In this document: positions 52,797 through 61,545 of the stretch, piece after piece
Layout: every line of letters begins with the position of its first letter
How positions within the stretch are numbered: position 1 is the stretch's first letter
From: Halobacillus dabanensis
GTDB lineage: Bacteria; Bacillota; Bacilli; Bacillales; Halobacillaceae
Length of the DNA: 64,000 bases
Direction: 5' to 3'
Assembly (NCBI RefSeq): GCF_900114165.1
Contig: NZ_FOSB01000006.1
Location: 1-64,000 of the forward strand
Position numbers and translations under genes: made by a program
Notes under the pieces: generated by a model
Databases searched by the model: none
The model's input: the letters and a program-made list of their open reading frames with translations, nothing else
What the model was told of the DNA's origin: nothing

Positions 52797-53242
52797 TTTC
52801 CCTCCTTAATCATATGTACCAAGATTATTGTAGCAAAATCATTAAAGGAATCCCAGAATGATTCTCTCTTCGACCATAAATCAAAAGCTGAATGATCAGG
52901 ATGGTACAGCTTTGTTATTACAACACCTGCTAAGTCAATACGGATTCCTTCCTCGACAATAGCCTGTGTTCATGATTGTACCTGAATCATGCTTGAAGAC
53001 ATATCATCATTCATTTAAGAAGAGTTTTATTTAGTATAAATTTAATTAAATCAGAATATTGACGCTCCTTTTTTCATACGATATATTTGAACTAAGCAAA
53101 TAACGTGATCGGAAAGATAAATGACAGGTAGTTCCTCATAGAAATGCTTCGGATTTTATTTTTCCAAGCTTCTGTGAGTTTTTTTCGGTCTATTATTTGT
53201 AATTTCCACGTCTTACGTGCAAGATTTAGGAGGAAACAAATC
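52797..53242. other. Gap with csp copy 2 promoter and leader
   Basis: 446 bp with no gene. From 53059 it holds the csp promoter and about 150-nt leader; 52797-53050 has nothing recognisable. Confidence 0.6.
53059..53087 (+). promoter_or_regulatory. Sigma-A promoter of csp copy 2
   Basis: TTGACG (53059-53064), 17 bp, TATATT (53082-53087); transcription would start near 53094, giving a ~150-nt leader. Confidence 0.75.
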
Positions 53243-53443
53243 ATGCAAAATGGTACAGTAAAATGGTTTAATGCGGAAAAAGGATATGGCTTTATCCAAG
53301 TTGAGGGTGGAAACGACGTATTCGTTCACTTCTCTGCGATCCAGGAAGAAGGATTCAAATCATTAGAAGAAGGTCAAGCTGTTACGTTCGAAATCGTAGA
53401 AGGCGACCGTGGCCCACAGGCTGCAAACGTTGTGAAAGAATAG
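53243..53443 (+). CDS. csp: Cold-shock protein (CspA/CspB family), copy 2
   Basis: 66 residues from the ATG at 53243 after [26 protein letters not shown] (RNP1) and [13 protein letters not shown] (RNP2) intact. Single OB-fold RNA chaperone. Own promoter, long leader and strong terminator, like copy 1, but the two leaders do not look alike, so they may respond differently. Confidence 0.95.
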   Translation: MQNGTVKWFNAEKGYGFIQVEGGNDVFVHFSAIQEEGFKSLEEGQAVTFEIVEGDRGPQAANVVKE

Positions 53444-53452
53444 ATCATAATA

Positions 53453-53483
53453 AAAAGCAACCCCTTGATGGGTTGCTTTTTTT
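53453..53483 (+). terminator. Terminator after csp copy 2
   Basis: Stem AAGCAACCC / GGGTTGCTT followed by TTTTTTTG. Confidence 0.88.
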
Positions 53484-53623
53484 GTTTTATTCCTCTTTAT
53501 AATACTCTTCAAAAAATATAATAATGCCCATGCCCCCTTCCTGAATGTATCTCACTTCCATCAATTTAAGTCAAGACTTCCTTTATTTTAAATAAACTTT
53601 GTGGAAAGACTAATTATCACCAC

Positions 53624-53652
53624 TTGTCTTATAGTTCAAACCATCGTATAAT
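53624..53652 (+). promoter_or_regulatory. Sigma-A promoter of the ypdP-like gene
   Basis: TTGTCT (53624-53629), 17 bp, TATAAT (53647-53652). The transcript would start near 53659, just ahead of the preQ1 aptamer. Confidence 0.75.
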
Positions 53653-53674
53653 GAACGGCTGTTGATTCTTTCAC

Positions 53675-53714
53675 CCGCGGTTCGCAAATTCCCGCGAAAC
53701 CAAAACTAAGGAGG
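53675..53714 (+). promoter_or_regulatory. preQ1-I riboswitch
   Basis: CGCGGTTCGCAAATT, then CCCGCGAAACC, then AAAACTAAGGAGG. The 5-bp P1 stem CGCGG/CCGCG, the GGTTC loop start, the CCC after the loop and the A-rich tail ending in AACTAAGG match the preQ1-I aptamer position by position. The tail contains the ribosome site of the next gene, so ligand binding should hide it and shut off translation. The controlled gene is a queuosine-precursor transporter, as expected. Confidence 0.9.
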
Positions 53715-53721
53715 ATATACG

Positions 53722-54399
53722 ATGAGTAATGAGTTACTTTGGATTTTATTTGCTATTATTAATTTTGGATTATTATTAACTGTTTACCGCATTTTTGGGA
53801 AACCAGGCTTGTTTGTATGGATCGGTATGTCAACAGTAATTGCCAACATTCAGGTCGTTAAAACAGTCGAAATGTTTGGGTTGAATGCAACTTTGGGGAA
53901 TATTGTTTACGGGACTGCCTTTTTGGCGACAGATATCCTCAACGAAAAGTACGGAAAGCAAGATGCAAAGAAAGCTGTATGGATGGGTTTCACTACTTTG
54001 ATTACAATGACGATCATCATGCAGTTTGTCCTGCTATTCCATCCAGGAGAAAATGATATCGCTCAACCTGCTCTTGAAACATTATTCGGATTGGTGCCAA
54101 GGATCGCCATCGGCAGTCTTATCGCATATATTGTGAGTCAATATTTTGATGTTTGGCTTTATGCAAAATTGAAGCAAATTTTTTCTTCTGACCGAAATTT
54201 GTGGATAAGAAATAATGGCAGTACAATGATCAGCCAGTTGGTAGATACATGCATATTCTGTCTTATCGCTTTTTATGGGGTGTACCCGCTTGATGTGTGG
54301 CTAGAGATTTTCCTGACTACTTATGTCATTAAATTCCTCGTAGCCGCTTTAGATACTCCATTCTTCTATCTTGCTAAAAAAATGCCGCATTCGGAGTGA
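53722..54399 (+). CDS. ypdP: Queuosine precursor transporter (YpdP, YhhQ/VUT family)
   Basis: 225 residues, about six or seven membrane helices. Family signatures: VVKTVEMFGLNATLGNIVYG and FLATDILNEKYGKQDAKKAV in the first half, and WIRNNGSTMISQLVDTCIF in the second. Members (COG1738) import queuine or preQ0/preQ1 for tRNA queuosine. The preQ1-I riboswitch covering its ribosome site gives independent support. Followed 14 bp later by the ypdQ-like gene, as in B. subtilis. Confidence 0.92.
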   Translation: MSNELLWILFAIINFGLLLTVYRIFGKPGLFVWIGMSTVIANIQVVKTVEMFGLNATLGNIVYGTAFLATDILNEKYGKQDAKKAVWMGFTTLITMTIIMQFVLLFHPGENDIAQPALETLFGLVPRIAIGSLIAYIVSQYFDVWLYAKLKQIFSSDRNLWIRNNGSTMISQLVDTCIFCLIAFYGVYPLDVWLEIFLTTYVIKFLVAALDTPFFYLAKKMPHSE

Positions 54400-54413
54400 A
54401 GGAGGTTTGATTC

Positions 54414-54821
54414 ATGATTGAAGTTTATACCGATGCTGCCTGTAATGGGGACCCAGGTATGAGTGCTGCCGGAATTATAATTAAAAACAATCAACAAATA
54501 GAAGCGCACCAGTTTTCCCTCGGGATATGGACAAACCACGAAGCCGAATTCCATGCAATTATACGAGCACTTGATCTTTGTAAAGATAAATATCCTGGAC
54601 AAATCATTTCTGTTCGATCTGATTCAAAAATTGCAGTCGATACACTGGATAATCAACATACGAAAAATGAAAAATTTCTCCCCTTATTACAAAAGGTATT
54701 GGAATTAGAAAAAAAGTTCTCCTATGTCTTCTATAAATGGATCCCGGAAAAACAAAATAAAAATGCAGACAAACTAGCAAAAGATTGCCTGCAAGCAGCA
54801 CAAAGCCCGGATCAACCATGA
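54414..54821 (+). CDS. ypdQ: RNase H-like protein (YpdQ)
   Basis: 135 residues. Ribonuclease H fold: IEVYTDAACNGDPGMSAAG (first Asp), NHEAEFHAIIRAL (Glu), VRSDSKIAVDTLDN (Asp) and NKNADKLAKDCL (last Asp), so all four acidic positions are present. B. subtilis YpdQ has the same fold but RNase H activity has been reported absent, so activity is uncertain. Cotranscribed with ypdP; AAGGAGG before the ATG. Confidence 0.88.
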   Translation: MIEVYTDAACNGDPGMSAAGIIIKNNQQIEAHQFSLGIWTNHEAEFHAIIRALDLCKDKYPGQIISVRSDSKIAVDTLDNQHTKNEKFLPLLQKVLELEKKFSYVFYKWIPEKQNKNADKLAKDCLQAAQSPDQP

Positions 54822-54832
54822 TCCGGGCTTTG
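54800..54832 (+). terminator. Terminator overlapping the ypdQ stop
   Basis: Stem AAAGCCCGGATCA / TGATCCGGGCTTT with an ACCA loop; the TGA stop lies in the right arm. Confidence 0.85.
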
Positions 54833-54839
54833 CTTCTAG

Positions 54840-55127
54840 TCAGTGATTTGTTGTTTCGGCAATGGAGAGGCGTGATTCGATGGCTTCGTAAGCTTGACGC
54901 TTTTGCTTAATGTGAGGGCTGGATACATATTCCAAAACGCTTATAAAAAAACTCGGATCAAAAGATTTTTGGATTTTCAGCGTCATCCTCAAGGCGATAA
55001 TCGTTTTCCATTCCGTAGCATTAGTAGAGTTCTTACCAAAATAAATAAATTGTACATCTTCATCGCTAAGTTTGAAACCTTTACTCCAGAGATCCTCAAG
55101 GTAATAAGCTAATGTATTTCTGTCCAT
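54840..55127 (-). CDS. Conserved small protein, DUF6123-like
   Basis: 95 residues from an ATG at 55127 placed 5 bp after AAGGAGC; a longer frame starts at 55160. Features: MDRNTLAYYLEDLWSKGFKL, SDEDVQFIYFGKNSTNATEW, and an alpha-helical remainder. It resembles an uncharacterised Bacillales family found near ypdP/bpsA; no function is known. Cytoplasmic, no cysteines or catalytic signature. Confidence 0.68.
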   Translation of the reverse strand: MDRNTLAYYLEDLWSKGFKLSDEDVQFIYFGKNSTNATEWKTIIALRMTLKIQKSFDPSFFISVLEYVSSPHIKQKRQAYEAIESRLSIAETTNH

Positions 55128-55206
55128 AAGATGCTCCTTAACTAAACCTGCAATCAGCATGAAAAAGTTTAATTTTATGACATTTTCATCTTATCATAAT
55201 CATATC

Positions 55207-55242
55207 AAAAAAGATCAGCCGGGTGGAGACTCACCTGGCTGA
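55207..55242 (-). terminator. Terminator of the 54-residue membrane protein gene
   Basis: Stem TCAGCCgGGTG / TCACCtGGCTGA containing the stop codon of the gene at 55231, followed on the minus strand by TCTTTTTTG. Confidence 0.85.
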
Positions 55243-55395
55243 AATCGATTGTTCATATGTTTTTTTGGGGGAACGAGCAGACTTACCTCTCAACATATCC
55301 AGAACTGATTGAGCAGGGGCATTTCCGACTTTAGCCAGTAGATAAACCATCAAACTGCTATATACGGCCACGACTAGCATGATGATGATCAGCAT
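55231..55395 (-). CDS. Small membrane protein, 54 residues
   Basis: MLIIIMLVVAVYSSLMVYLL forms a single N-terminal membrane helix, followed by a positively charged cytoplasmic tail (LRGKSARSPKKTYEQS). GGTGAG lies about 9 bp before the ATG and the stop lies in a good terminator, so a transcript ends exactly here. No family recognised. Between the DUF6123-like gene and bpsB on the same strand. Confidence 0.6.
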   Translation of the reverse strand: MLIIIMLVVAVYSSLMVYLLAKVGNAPAQSVLDMLRGKSARSPKKTYEQSISAR

Positions 55396-55488
55396 AAATT
55401 TGCTCTCACCCTTCTAATTGAAACTGATTTTCATTACTAATTAGGATTATAGCAAATAACAATTCACACTGCAACGTATTTCGAATAT

Positions 55489-55998
55489 TCAGACCCGCTC
55501 CTGAAGCGCTCTCTCTTCTGCTGGAATTCTCACTGCAAGCACTAATAAATGTAAAAAAGGAAACACGAGCGCTGTTGTATAAGCATGAAATAGAACCGGT
55601 ATCACCAGTAGTTCGAAAAATACGATAATATAGTTAGGGTGGCGGATATATTTATATATACCCTTACGGATCGGCTCTTCGCCGGGGATTATGAGAATTC
55701 TGGTATTCCAACGCTTACCGAGTGTTGAAATACACCAGACACGTAAGACTTGCAATAGGATGAAGGCGCCAAGTGCAACATAAAAAACTGGTGTGAACAG
55801 ATAAGAAGTCCACATGTATTCAGCCATAATGGAAAGGAAGAAAAAAGAGTGTAAGATAATAAATAAAAAATAGTGTCCTTCTCCCCGCTCTTTCGCTCCT
55901 CTCTCCAACATCCATTTGCGATTCCTGTTCGCCAGAGCAAGCTCCCCTAATCTTTGGAAAATGAGGAATGAAAAGATTAACCACAAAAGTATCTCCAT
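55489..55998 (-). CDS. bpsB: Isoprenylcysteine carboxyl methyltransferase-family protein BpsB (YpbQ)
   Basis: 169 residues, four or five membrane helices. C-terminal SAM-binding core of the ICMT family: KGIYKYIRHPNYIIVFFELL, with RHPNY the family motif, and RIPAEERAL. In B. subtilis BpsB methylates the alkylpyrones made by the polyketide synthase BpsA. It begins immediately after the bpsA stop (ATGTAGATGG), so the two are translationally coupled. Confidence 0.88.
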   Translation of the reverse strand: MEILLWLIFSFLIFQRLGELALANRNRKWMLERGAKERGEGHYFLFIILHSFFFLSIMAEYMWTSYLFTPVFYVALGAFILLQVLRVWCISTLGKRWNTRILIIPGEEPIRKGIYKYIRHPNYIIVFFELLVIPVLFHAYTTALVFPFLHLLVLAVRIPAEERALQERV

Positions 55999-57084
55999 CT
56001 ACATCCACTCCAAGCTGACCATTTCTGAACTAAATCCAGGTCCCAGTGATGTCATAATAGTTCTGGTTCCTTTGACAGGCTGCTTTTTTAGTGCTTCATG
56101 TAATACAAAATGAACAGTCGGTGAAGACATATTGCCATGACGTTTCAAGATATTTTTTGAAATCTCAAGGGCTTGCTCATTTAAATTGAACGCTTCTCTA
56201 TATCCTTCCAGCACTTTCCTTCCTCCGGGATGGGCTATAATAAAAGGGAATTCCGATATTTTCCATCCCTGATTTTCAGTGAATTCCCTGGCATGTACGC
56301 TCCAAAATTCCTTAACTAGTCTCGGTATGCTTTTATTGAAAATAACTTCAAAACCTGTGTCTATAACTCTCCATCCCATCACATTGGTGCTATACCGTTT
56401 CGTTCTTGAACTCGTCTTCAATATTTTAGCTAAAGGTACTTTTGCTTTTTGTCGTAATGGTGATTGGTCCCCGATGACAAGGACCGCTGATGCACCATCC
56501 CCAAAAAGGGCGGTACCAACAAAGTTACTCACTCGTGAATCTCCAGGTTGGAATGTTATGCTACATAATTCAACGCAGACAATTAGAACATTTTTTTCTG
56601 GATGGCCAAGCAACCATTCTTGTGCTTTCGCAACACCGCTCGTCCCTCCAGCGCATCCTAACCCGAATAAGGGCGTACGTCTGGTGTTTTCATCAAACTT
56701 CAGCTCATTCATTAGATAAGTATCCAGAGTTGGTGTCGATATTCCGGTTGAAGATATAAAAAGGATATGATCGATAAGCTCAGGAGAAATATTTACACTC
56801 AACATCTCTTCATTTGTTAAGCAAGACTGAACCGCCTGGGTACAGTATTGAAGTGCTTGAGTATGATATAACTCGTTCCGTTCTTGCAACCCATGTTCAT
56901 CCTTAAACCAAGCAAGTGGAGCCGCAAATTGTCGTTCATTGATCTCTGCATTCTCAAAGATAGGAAGTAACCTCTTTTTTTCTTTTTCCTTTAGAGGAAA
57001 CAAGTTATATACCAGCTTTTGTATATCAGATTGTGTAAATGAATGGTCTGCACAACGGATTCCTGTCGAGAGTATGTATGGCAT
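55999..57084 (-). CDS. bpsA: Type III polyketide synthase BpsA
   Basis: 361 residues from the ATG at 57084, 6 bp after AAAGGGGG; another ATG lies two codons upstream. Chalcone-synthase-like thiolase fold with the full triad: Cys in PLFGLGCAGGTSG, His in FPFIIAHPGGRKV and Asn in KRHGNMSSPTVHF. B. subtilis BpsA makes long-chain triketide and tetraketide alkylpyrones from fatty acyl-CoA and malonyl-CoA, methylated by BpsB. Products are hydrophobic and probably membrane-located. Confidence 0.93.
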   Translation of the reverse strand: MPYILSTGIRCADHSFTQSDIQKLVYNLFPLKEKEKKRLLPIFENAEINERQFAAPLAWFKDEHGLQERNELYHTQALQYCTQAVQSCLTNEEMLSVNISPELIDHILFISSTGISTPTLDTYLMNELKFDENTRRTPLFGLGCAGGTSGVAKAQEWLLGHPEKNVLIVCVELCSITFQPGDSRVSNFVGTALFGDGASAVLVIGDQSPLRQKAKVPLAKILKTSSRTKRYSTNVMGWRVIDTGFEVIFNKSIPRLVKEFWSVHAREFTENQGWKISEFPFIIAHPGGRKVLEGYREAFNLNEQALEISKNILKRHGNMSSPTVHFVLHEALKKQPVKGTRTIMTSLGPGFSSEMVSLEWM

Positions 57085-57177
57085 CGTCATCCCCCTTTGT
57101 AATAATATGCGCAGCAAAAGGGATAATTATGACGGCTCCTGACGATTATCCGTCGCTTGATAGGCTCAGCAATAAAC

Positions 57178-57215
57178 AACGAGTCTAAAACTATATAGTT
57201 TTAGACTCGTTTTTG
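57178..57215. terminator. Terminator after the SDR gene
   Basis: Stem AACGAGTCTAAAAC / GTTTTAGACTCGTT with a 6-base loop, lying after the SDR stop (minus strand) and upstream of bpsA. T run stronger on the plus strand; on the minus strand the tail is GTTTATT. Confidence 0.8.
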
Positions 57216-57264
57216 TTATCATTCGTTATTAGATTTTTAAGCACCTTTTATTTCTAAGTTTTCG

Positions 57265-58032
57265 TTAAAAACCATATATAGTCATTCCGCCATCTACAAA
57301 TAGCGTCTGCCCTGTCATATAATTACCCGCATCAGAAGCAAGGAAGACAGCGGCACCGCTTAATTCCTCAAGCTTACCAATACGGTTCAGAGGGGTCCGT
57401 TCGAGTATTGCTTGCACATACTCCTTGTCCAGTAATAATTTTTCTGTTAAAGCAGTAGGGAAATACCATGGACCTATTGCATTGACATTAATATTATATT
57501 TGCCCCATTCCAGCGCTAAATTTTTGGTCATCTGTATGAGCGCACTCTTCGTCATAGCATATACCACACCTGTTCTTAGAGCTGTGTGTCCGCCGACGGA
57601 AGAAATGTTAATGATCTTTCCTTTTCCTGCTTCCTTCATCACCGTTCCTGCATATTGAGAGAGGAAAAATGCACTTCTCATATTCGTAGAAATGATTTGA
57701 TCCCACTCTTCTTCAGTTACATGCTCTGCTTCACTTCTTATATTCATTCCCGCATTATTCACCCACACGTCCAAGGAACGGCCTTCTCGTACTTTTTCTA
57801 CTTCTGATTTAATTTGTGGGTATTCATTAATATCGTGGCAAATCGTAAAGGCTTTTCGCCCCAACGCTTCCACTTCCCCTTTTGTTTGTTGCAGATCCTT
57901 TTCGTTTCTTGCAATGATAATCACATCTGATCCGGATTCTGCAAAAGCTAGTGTTATGGCTTTACCAATCCCTTTTGTTCCACCGGTAATAACCGCCAGT
58001 TTATTATCTAACCTGAAGTCTGGTAAGTACAT
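57265..58032 (-). CDS. Short-chain dehydrogenase/reductase
   Basis: 255 residues, classical SDR: cofactor motif TGGTKGIGKAI, structural VNNAGMN, catalytic Ser in INISSVGGH and YAMTKSALIQM (YxxxK). IIIARNEKDL after beta-2 suggests NADP(H). The C terminus GQTLFVDGGMTIYGF is typical of gluconate/glucose dehydrogenase or FabG-like enzymes. Substrate unknown. AGGAGG 8 bp before the ATG; monocistronic. Confidence 0.87.
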   Translation of the reverse strand: MYLPDFRLDNKLAVITGGTKGIGKAITLAFAESGSDVIIIARNEKDLQQTKGEVEALGRKAFTICHDINEYPQIKSEVEKVREGRSLDVWVNNAGMNIRSEAEHVTEEEWDQIISTNMRSAFFLSQYAGTVMKEAGKGKIINISSVGGHTALRTGVVYAMTKSALIQMTKNLALEWGKYNINVNAIGPWYFPTALTEKLLLDKEYVQAILERTPLNRIGKLEELSGAAVFLASDAGNYMTGQTLFVDGGMTIYGF

Positions 58033-58153
58033 TAAAAATCCTCCATAAATAACATTGAATTTTCAGTATAGTATAACATTTTTGCAAATTATTTACATAA
58101 TTATGTGCCTGCCATAGAATAATGTTTGTATACAGTAGAAAGGGGTCATAAAA

Positions 58154-58708
58154 ATGAAGAAATGGATACTCGCCTTAGGAATTTTAAGTGTAGTAGCCGT
58201 CGCTGGTTGTGGAAGCGATTCAGAAGAAGGCACCAATGGAGAAACAAATAACGAAACAGAACAAACAAGCGAGAATCAAGAGATGGATGAGCAAGCGGTG
58301 AAGAAAGAATTACTTAATGTTCAAATGGACTTGACAAATACGTTCAAAACTTTCCAACAAAAAATCAATGCTTATCAAGAAGCTCTATCAGCAGAAGAAG
58401 TAGATGAACAAGCGATCCAACAAACTGGTGAAGAAGCGAAAAAAGCTGCAAGTGAGGGAGCTGCAGCGGCAGGTGATTATGCAGTGGAGGCAGATTTGCC
58501 AGAAGAGATGAAAACAAACATTGAAGAAACACTTCCTGCTCTTCAAGCTTATTATGAAGAAGTAGAAACTGCTTTGACAGACAACATGGAGAATGCTGAT
58601 TTTACAGCTGCTGAAGAAAAGTTTACTGAATTCAACGATCAATTCGGTGAAATACTTCAGGATGCAGGCTTCCCAGCTACACCTAACTTGATGAAAGAAA
58701 TGTCGTAA
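58154..58708 (+). CDS. Putative lipoprotein, uncharacterised
   Basis: 184 residues. Signal peptide with lipobox AVAGC at residues 15-19, then an acidic Glu/Asn/Thr-rich linker (residues 20-45) and a predicted all-helical domain rich in Ala, Glu and Gln (about 50-180). No known domain recognised; the layout resembles small extracytoplasmic helical-bundle lipoproteins. Very acidic, consistent with a halophile surface protein. Own promoter region and terminator. Confidence 0.75.
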   Translation: MKKWILALGILSVVAVAGCGSDSEEGTNGETNNETEQTSENQEMDEQAVKKELLNVQMDLTNTFKTFQQKINAYQEALSAEEVDEQAIQQTGEEAKKAASEGAAAAGDYAVEADLPEEMKTNIEETLPALQAYYEEVETALTDNMENADFTAAEEKFTEFNDQFGEILQDAGFPATPNLMKEMS

Positions 58709-58721
58709 TAGATACGATGAT

Positions 58722-58769
58722 AAATTTAAAAAGCCCGACTGCAATGGCAGTCGGGCTTTTTAAATTTAA
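58722..58769. terminator. Bidirectional terminator between the lipoprotein and ypwA genes
   Basis: Long perfect stem AAATTTAAAAAGCCCGACTG with its exact complement after an AATG-centred loop, and T or A runs in both arms; convergent genes on both sides. Confidence 0.92.
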
Positions 58770-58801
58770 TATTGCCTGCAAACTTCAACTATAATGGATA
58801 T

Positions 58802-60301
58802 TTAGAAACCATAAATCTTTTTATACTTTTCAGTCAAGTAGTGAACAAGATAATCAGGATTCAATCCTTCTCCTGTTACATCATTCATAATCTCCAAAGG
58901 TTTTTTCATCTTGCCATATTGATGAACATTTTGTGTAAGCCAATTTTTAATTTCTTTAAAATCTCCAGCTTCAACCCATTTGTCCACATCAATAGATTCT
59001 CGCATTTTTGCATCTAACTGTGCAGCATACATATAACCTAAGGCATAAGAAGGAAAATATCCGAAGTCTCCCCCGGACCAATGAATATCCTGAAGCAATC
59101 CTTCTGCATCATTCTCAGGGACAACACCTAGATAATCTTTCATTTTCTGATTCCAAAGCTCAGGTAAGTCCTTCACTTCAATTTCGCCGCCAATAAGTGC
59201 TTTTTCTAATTCGTACCGTACCATGATATGCAAACAATAGGTAAGTTCATCAGCTTCAATTCGGATAAGAGACGGTTTCACTTCATTGACAGCCCGGTAA
59301 AATTTTTCTAATGGTAAGCTTTGAAAGCTATCGGGAGCGTATGTTTTGAATAACTCGTAATGGCTTTTCCAAAACCCTTTACTTCGTGCAATAAAATTTT
59401 CCCAAAACAGAGACTGTGATTCATGAATACCCATACTTGTCCCATCTGCCAGGGGAGTGAAAGCTAATTTCGAATTGATATTTTGCTCGTATAACGCATG
59501 CCCACCCTCATGAATCGTACCAAAAACTGCTGTTCGGAAGTCTTTTTCATCATATTTGGTAGTGACCCTAACATCATTCGTATTCAAACCGATAGCGAAA
59601 GGGTGCACAGTTTCATCTAAACGGCCTGCTTCGAAATCATATCCCATCCGTGCTAAAATCGCTTCACTAAACTGTGCCTGCTTTTCTTTCGGGAAATGAC
59701 CTTCGAGAACAGAAGGGTCTGGTTGGATAGGAGCTTCCTGGGTCTGATTCAGTAAATCCGTCAAGGCTTTCCTTACTTTAGGAAACACTTCATCCAATAC
59801 CTCGACGGTAACACCTGGTTCATAATTATGGAGCAGCGCATCATAACGATGGTTCTTATATCCCCAATATTCAGCGAACTTACGATTATACTCTACAAGC
59901 TGCTCTAGATATGGGCGAAAGCTCTCAAAATCATTGTTTTCTTTCGCTTCTGCCCACATCGACTCAGCTTTTGATTGGAGTGTGACATAAGCCCGATATT
60001 CGTCTGTTGGTATTTTTGCGGTTTTATCATAAGTTTCTTCTGCTTCCTCCAGAGCCCTCTCCAAAACCGAATCGTCTACATTCCCTTTCAGTTCATCGAT
60101 ATACTCACGCATTTCAGGGGATGTCTGGATTTCATGAACTTTTTGCGACAGGACACCTAAAACTTCTGAGCGACCTTCTATCCCTTTTCGTGGAGCTTTT
60201 GTCCGCATATCCCATGCCATCAATCCAATCGCTTCCCCATAAGCTGACTGTTCTTTTAAAAGATCCATGAATTTTTGTTCTGTTGTACGATTCAAAGCCA
60301 T
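58802..60301 (-). CDS. ypwA: Metallocarboxypeptidase, M32 family (YpwA)
   Basis: 499 residues, typical of M32. Zinc motif HEGGH in TIHEGGHALYEQNI (HEXXH) with the third ligand Glu in GIHESQSLFWENFIARS; HPFAIGLNTNDVRVTTKYDE, IRIEADELTYCLHIMVRYEL and DIHWSGGDFGYFPSYALGYM are M32-specific blocks. Removes C-terminal amino acids from peptides in the cytoplasm. Same location as in B. subtilis, upstream of ypsC. Confidence 0.95.
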   Translation of the reverse strand: MALNRTTEQKFMDLLKEQSAYGEAIGLMAWDMRTKAPRKGIEGRSEVLGVLSQKVHEIQTSPEMREYIDELKGNVDDSVLERALEEAEETYDKTAKIPTDEYRAYVTLQSKAESMWAEAKENNDFESFRPYLEQLVEYNRKFAEYWGYKNHRYDALLHNYEPGVTVEVLDEVFPKVRKALTDLLNQTQEAPIQPDPSVLEGHFPKEKQAQFSEAILARMGYDFEAGRLDETVHPFAIGLNTNDVRVTTKYDEKDFRTAVFGTIHEGGHALYEQNINSKLAFTPLADGTSMGIHESQSLFWENFIARSKGFWKSHYELFKTYAPDSFQSLPLEKFYRAVNEVKPSLIRIEADELTYCLHIMVRYELEKALIGGEIEVKDLPELWNQKMKDYLGVVPENDAEGLLQDIHWSGGDFGYFPSYALGYMYAAQLDAKMRESIDVDKWVEAGDFKEIKNWLTQNVHQYGKMKKPLEIMNDVTGEGLNPDYLVHYLTEKYKKIYGF

Positions 60302-60344
60302 CTCTCCCTACATAAAATGATGCCTGCTTGAATGGATTAGGACG

Positions 60345-61514
60345 TTAAAAGCCAAAGCCTTTTCCATTATTCGGCTTAGACTTCAATTTCTTGCCGAAAT
60401 ATTGGTAGTAATCGGTCTTGATAAATCCATTAAAGAGCTTTCGTTTTTTTGTTGCGGATGCACCGTAAAGCTTCTCGAACCCTTCATGGGAAGTAAGGAT
60501 ATATACACTCCATGTTGGGTGGTCGCGCATAATAGAACCAAGATCACGATACATCTCTTCTACTTCTTCACGGTCACCCATTCGCTCTCCATAAGGAGGA
60601 TTTGACACAAGGTAGCCATTTTCCTGCTTCGGATTAAAATCGCTTGCCTGCATTTGCTTCCATGTAATCAAATCACCGAGTCCTGCTTCCATCGCATTTT
60701 TCTTAGCAATGTCAATCAAGCCAGGGTCTATATCTGATCCCACAATGTTCAATGCTTGATCATAATTAGCAGATTCTTCTGCTTCCTGGAAAGCTTCGTC
60801 CCAAACTTTTTGGGAAATGAACCCCCAATTTTCAGAAGCAAACTCCCTATTGAAGCCAGGTGCAATATTCTGCCCAATCAATGCGGCTTCAATAGCAATA
60901 GTCCCTGATCCACAAAACGGATCTACAAACGGTTGATCAGGGTTCCAGTTCGTAACTTGTACAAGAGCAGCCGCGAGTGTTTCTTTGAGTGGTGCTTCTC
61001 CTTGCCCCACACGATAACCCCTCTTGTGCAAACCACTGCCTGACGTGTCGAGGGTCAGAAGGGCTTCATCTTTATGAATGGCTACCTCCACCCGGTAAAA
61101 AGCCCCTGTCTCTTCTAACCAAGTTGAAATCCCGTGTTTCATTTTAAGTTTTTCGACAATCGCTTTTTTTACAATAGATTGGCAGTCAGGAACACTGTAT
61201 AATTTAGACTTTACCGATTTCCCGACCACAGGAAATTCTCCTTTTTCATCTATGAATGCTTCCCATGGTAAAGCTTTCGTTTTTTCAAATAGTTCATCAA
61301 AAGTTGTAGCTTTGAATCTTCCGACTTGTAACTTAACCCGATCTGCACTACGCAACCATAGATTAGCTCTCGGAATCGCAGACACATCCGCTTCAAAAAC
61401 GACACGGCCATTCTCCACCTGGATATCTTCATAACCCAGTGCTTTAACCTCTTTCCCAACAATGGATTCCAGTCCCATAGCTGATGTTGCAATTAAAGTA
61501 ACCTTTCTTGGCAT
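60345..61514 (-). CDS. ypsC: THUMP-domain rRNA (guanine-N2) methyltransferase (YpsC/RlmL-like)
   Basis: 389 residues. N-terminal THUMP RNA-binding domain (about 1-160, TLIATSAMGLESIVGKEVKA), then a class I SAM methyltransferase: PFVDPFCGSGTIAIEAALIG, IVGSDIDPGLIDIAKKNA and catalytic NPPYGERMG. Equivalent to the N-terminal half of E. coli RlmL, which methylates G2445 of 23S rRNA. AGGAGG before the ATG. Downstream of rnpB on the same strand. Confidence 0.92.
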   Translation of the reverse strand: MPRKVTLIATSAMGLESIVGKEVKALGYEDIQVENGRVVFEADVSAIPRANLWLRSADRVKLQVGRFKATTFDELFEKTKALPWEAFIDEKGEFPVVGKSVKSKLYSVPDCQSIVKKAIVEKLKMKHGISTWLEETGAFYRVEVAIHKDEALLTLDTSGSGLHKRGYRVGQGEAPLKETLAAALVQVTNWNPDQPFVDPFCGSGTIAIEAALIGQNIAPGFNREFASENWGFISQKVWDEAFQEAEESANYDQALNIVGSDIDPGLIDIAKKNAMEAGLGDLITWKQMQASDFNPKQENGYLVSNPPYGERMGDREEVEEMYRDLGSIMRDHPTWSVYILTSHEGFEKLYGASATKKRKLFNGFIKTDYYQYFGKKLKSKPNNGKGFGF

Positions 61515-61545
61515 TTTATTACCTCCTATTATGTAACAATAAAAA

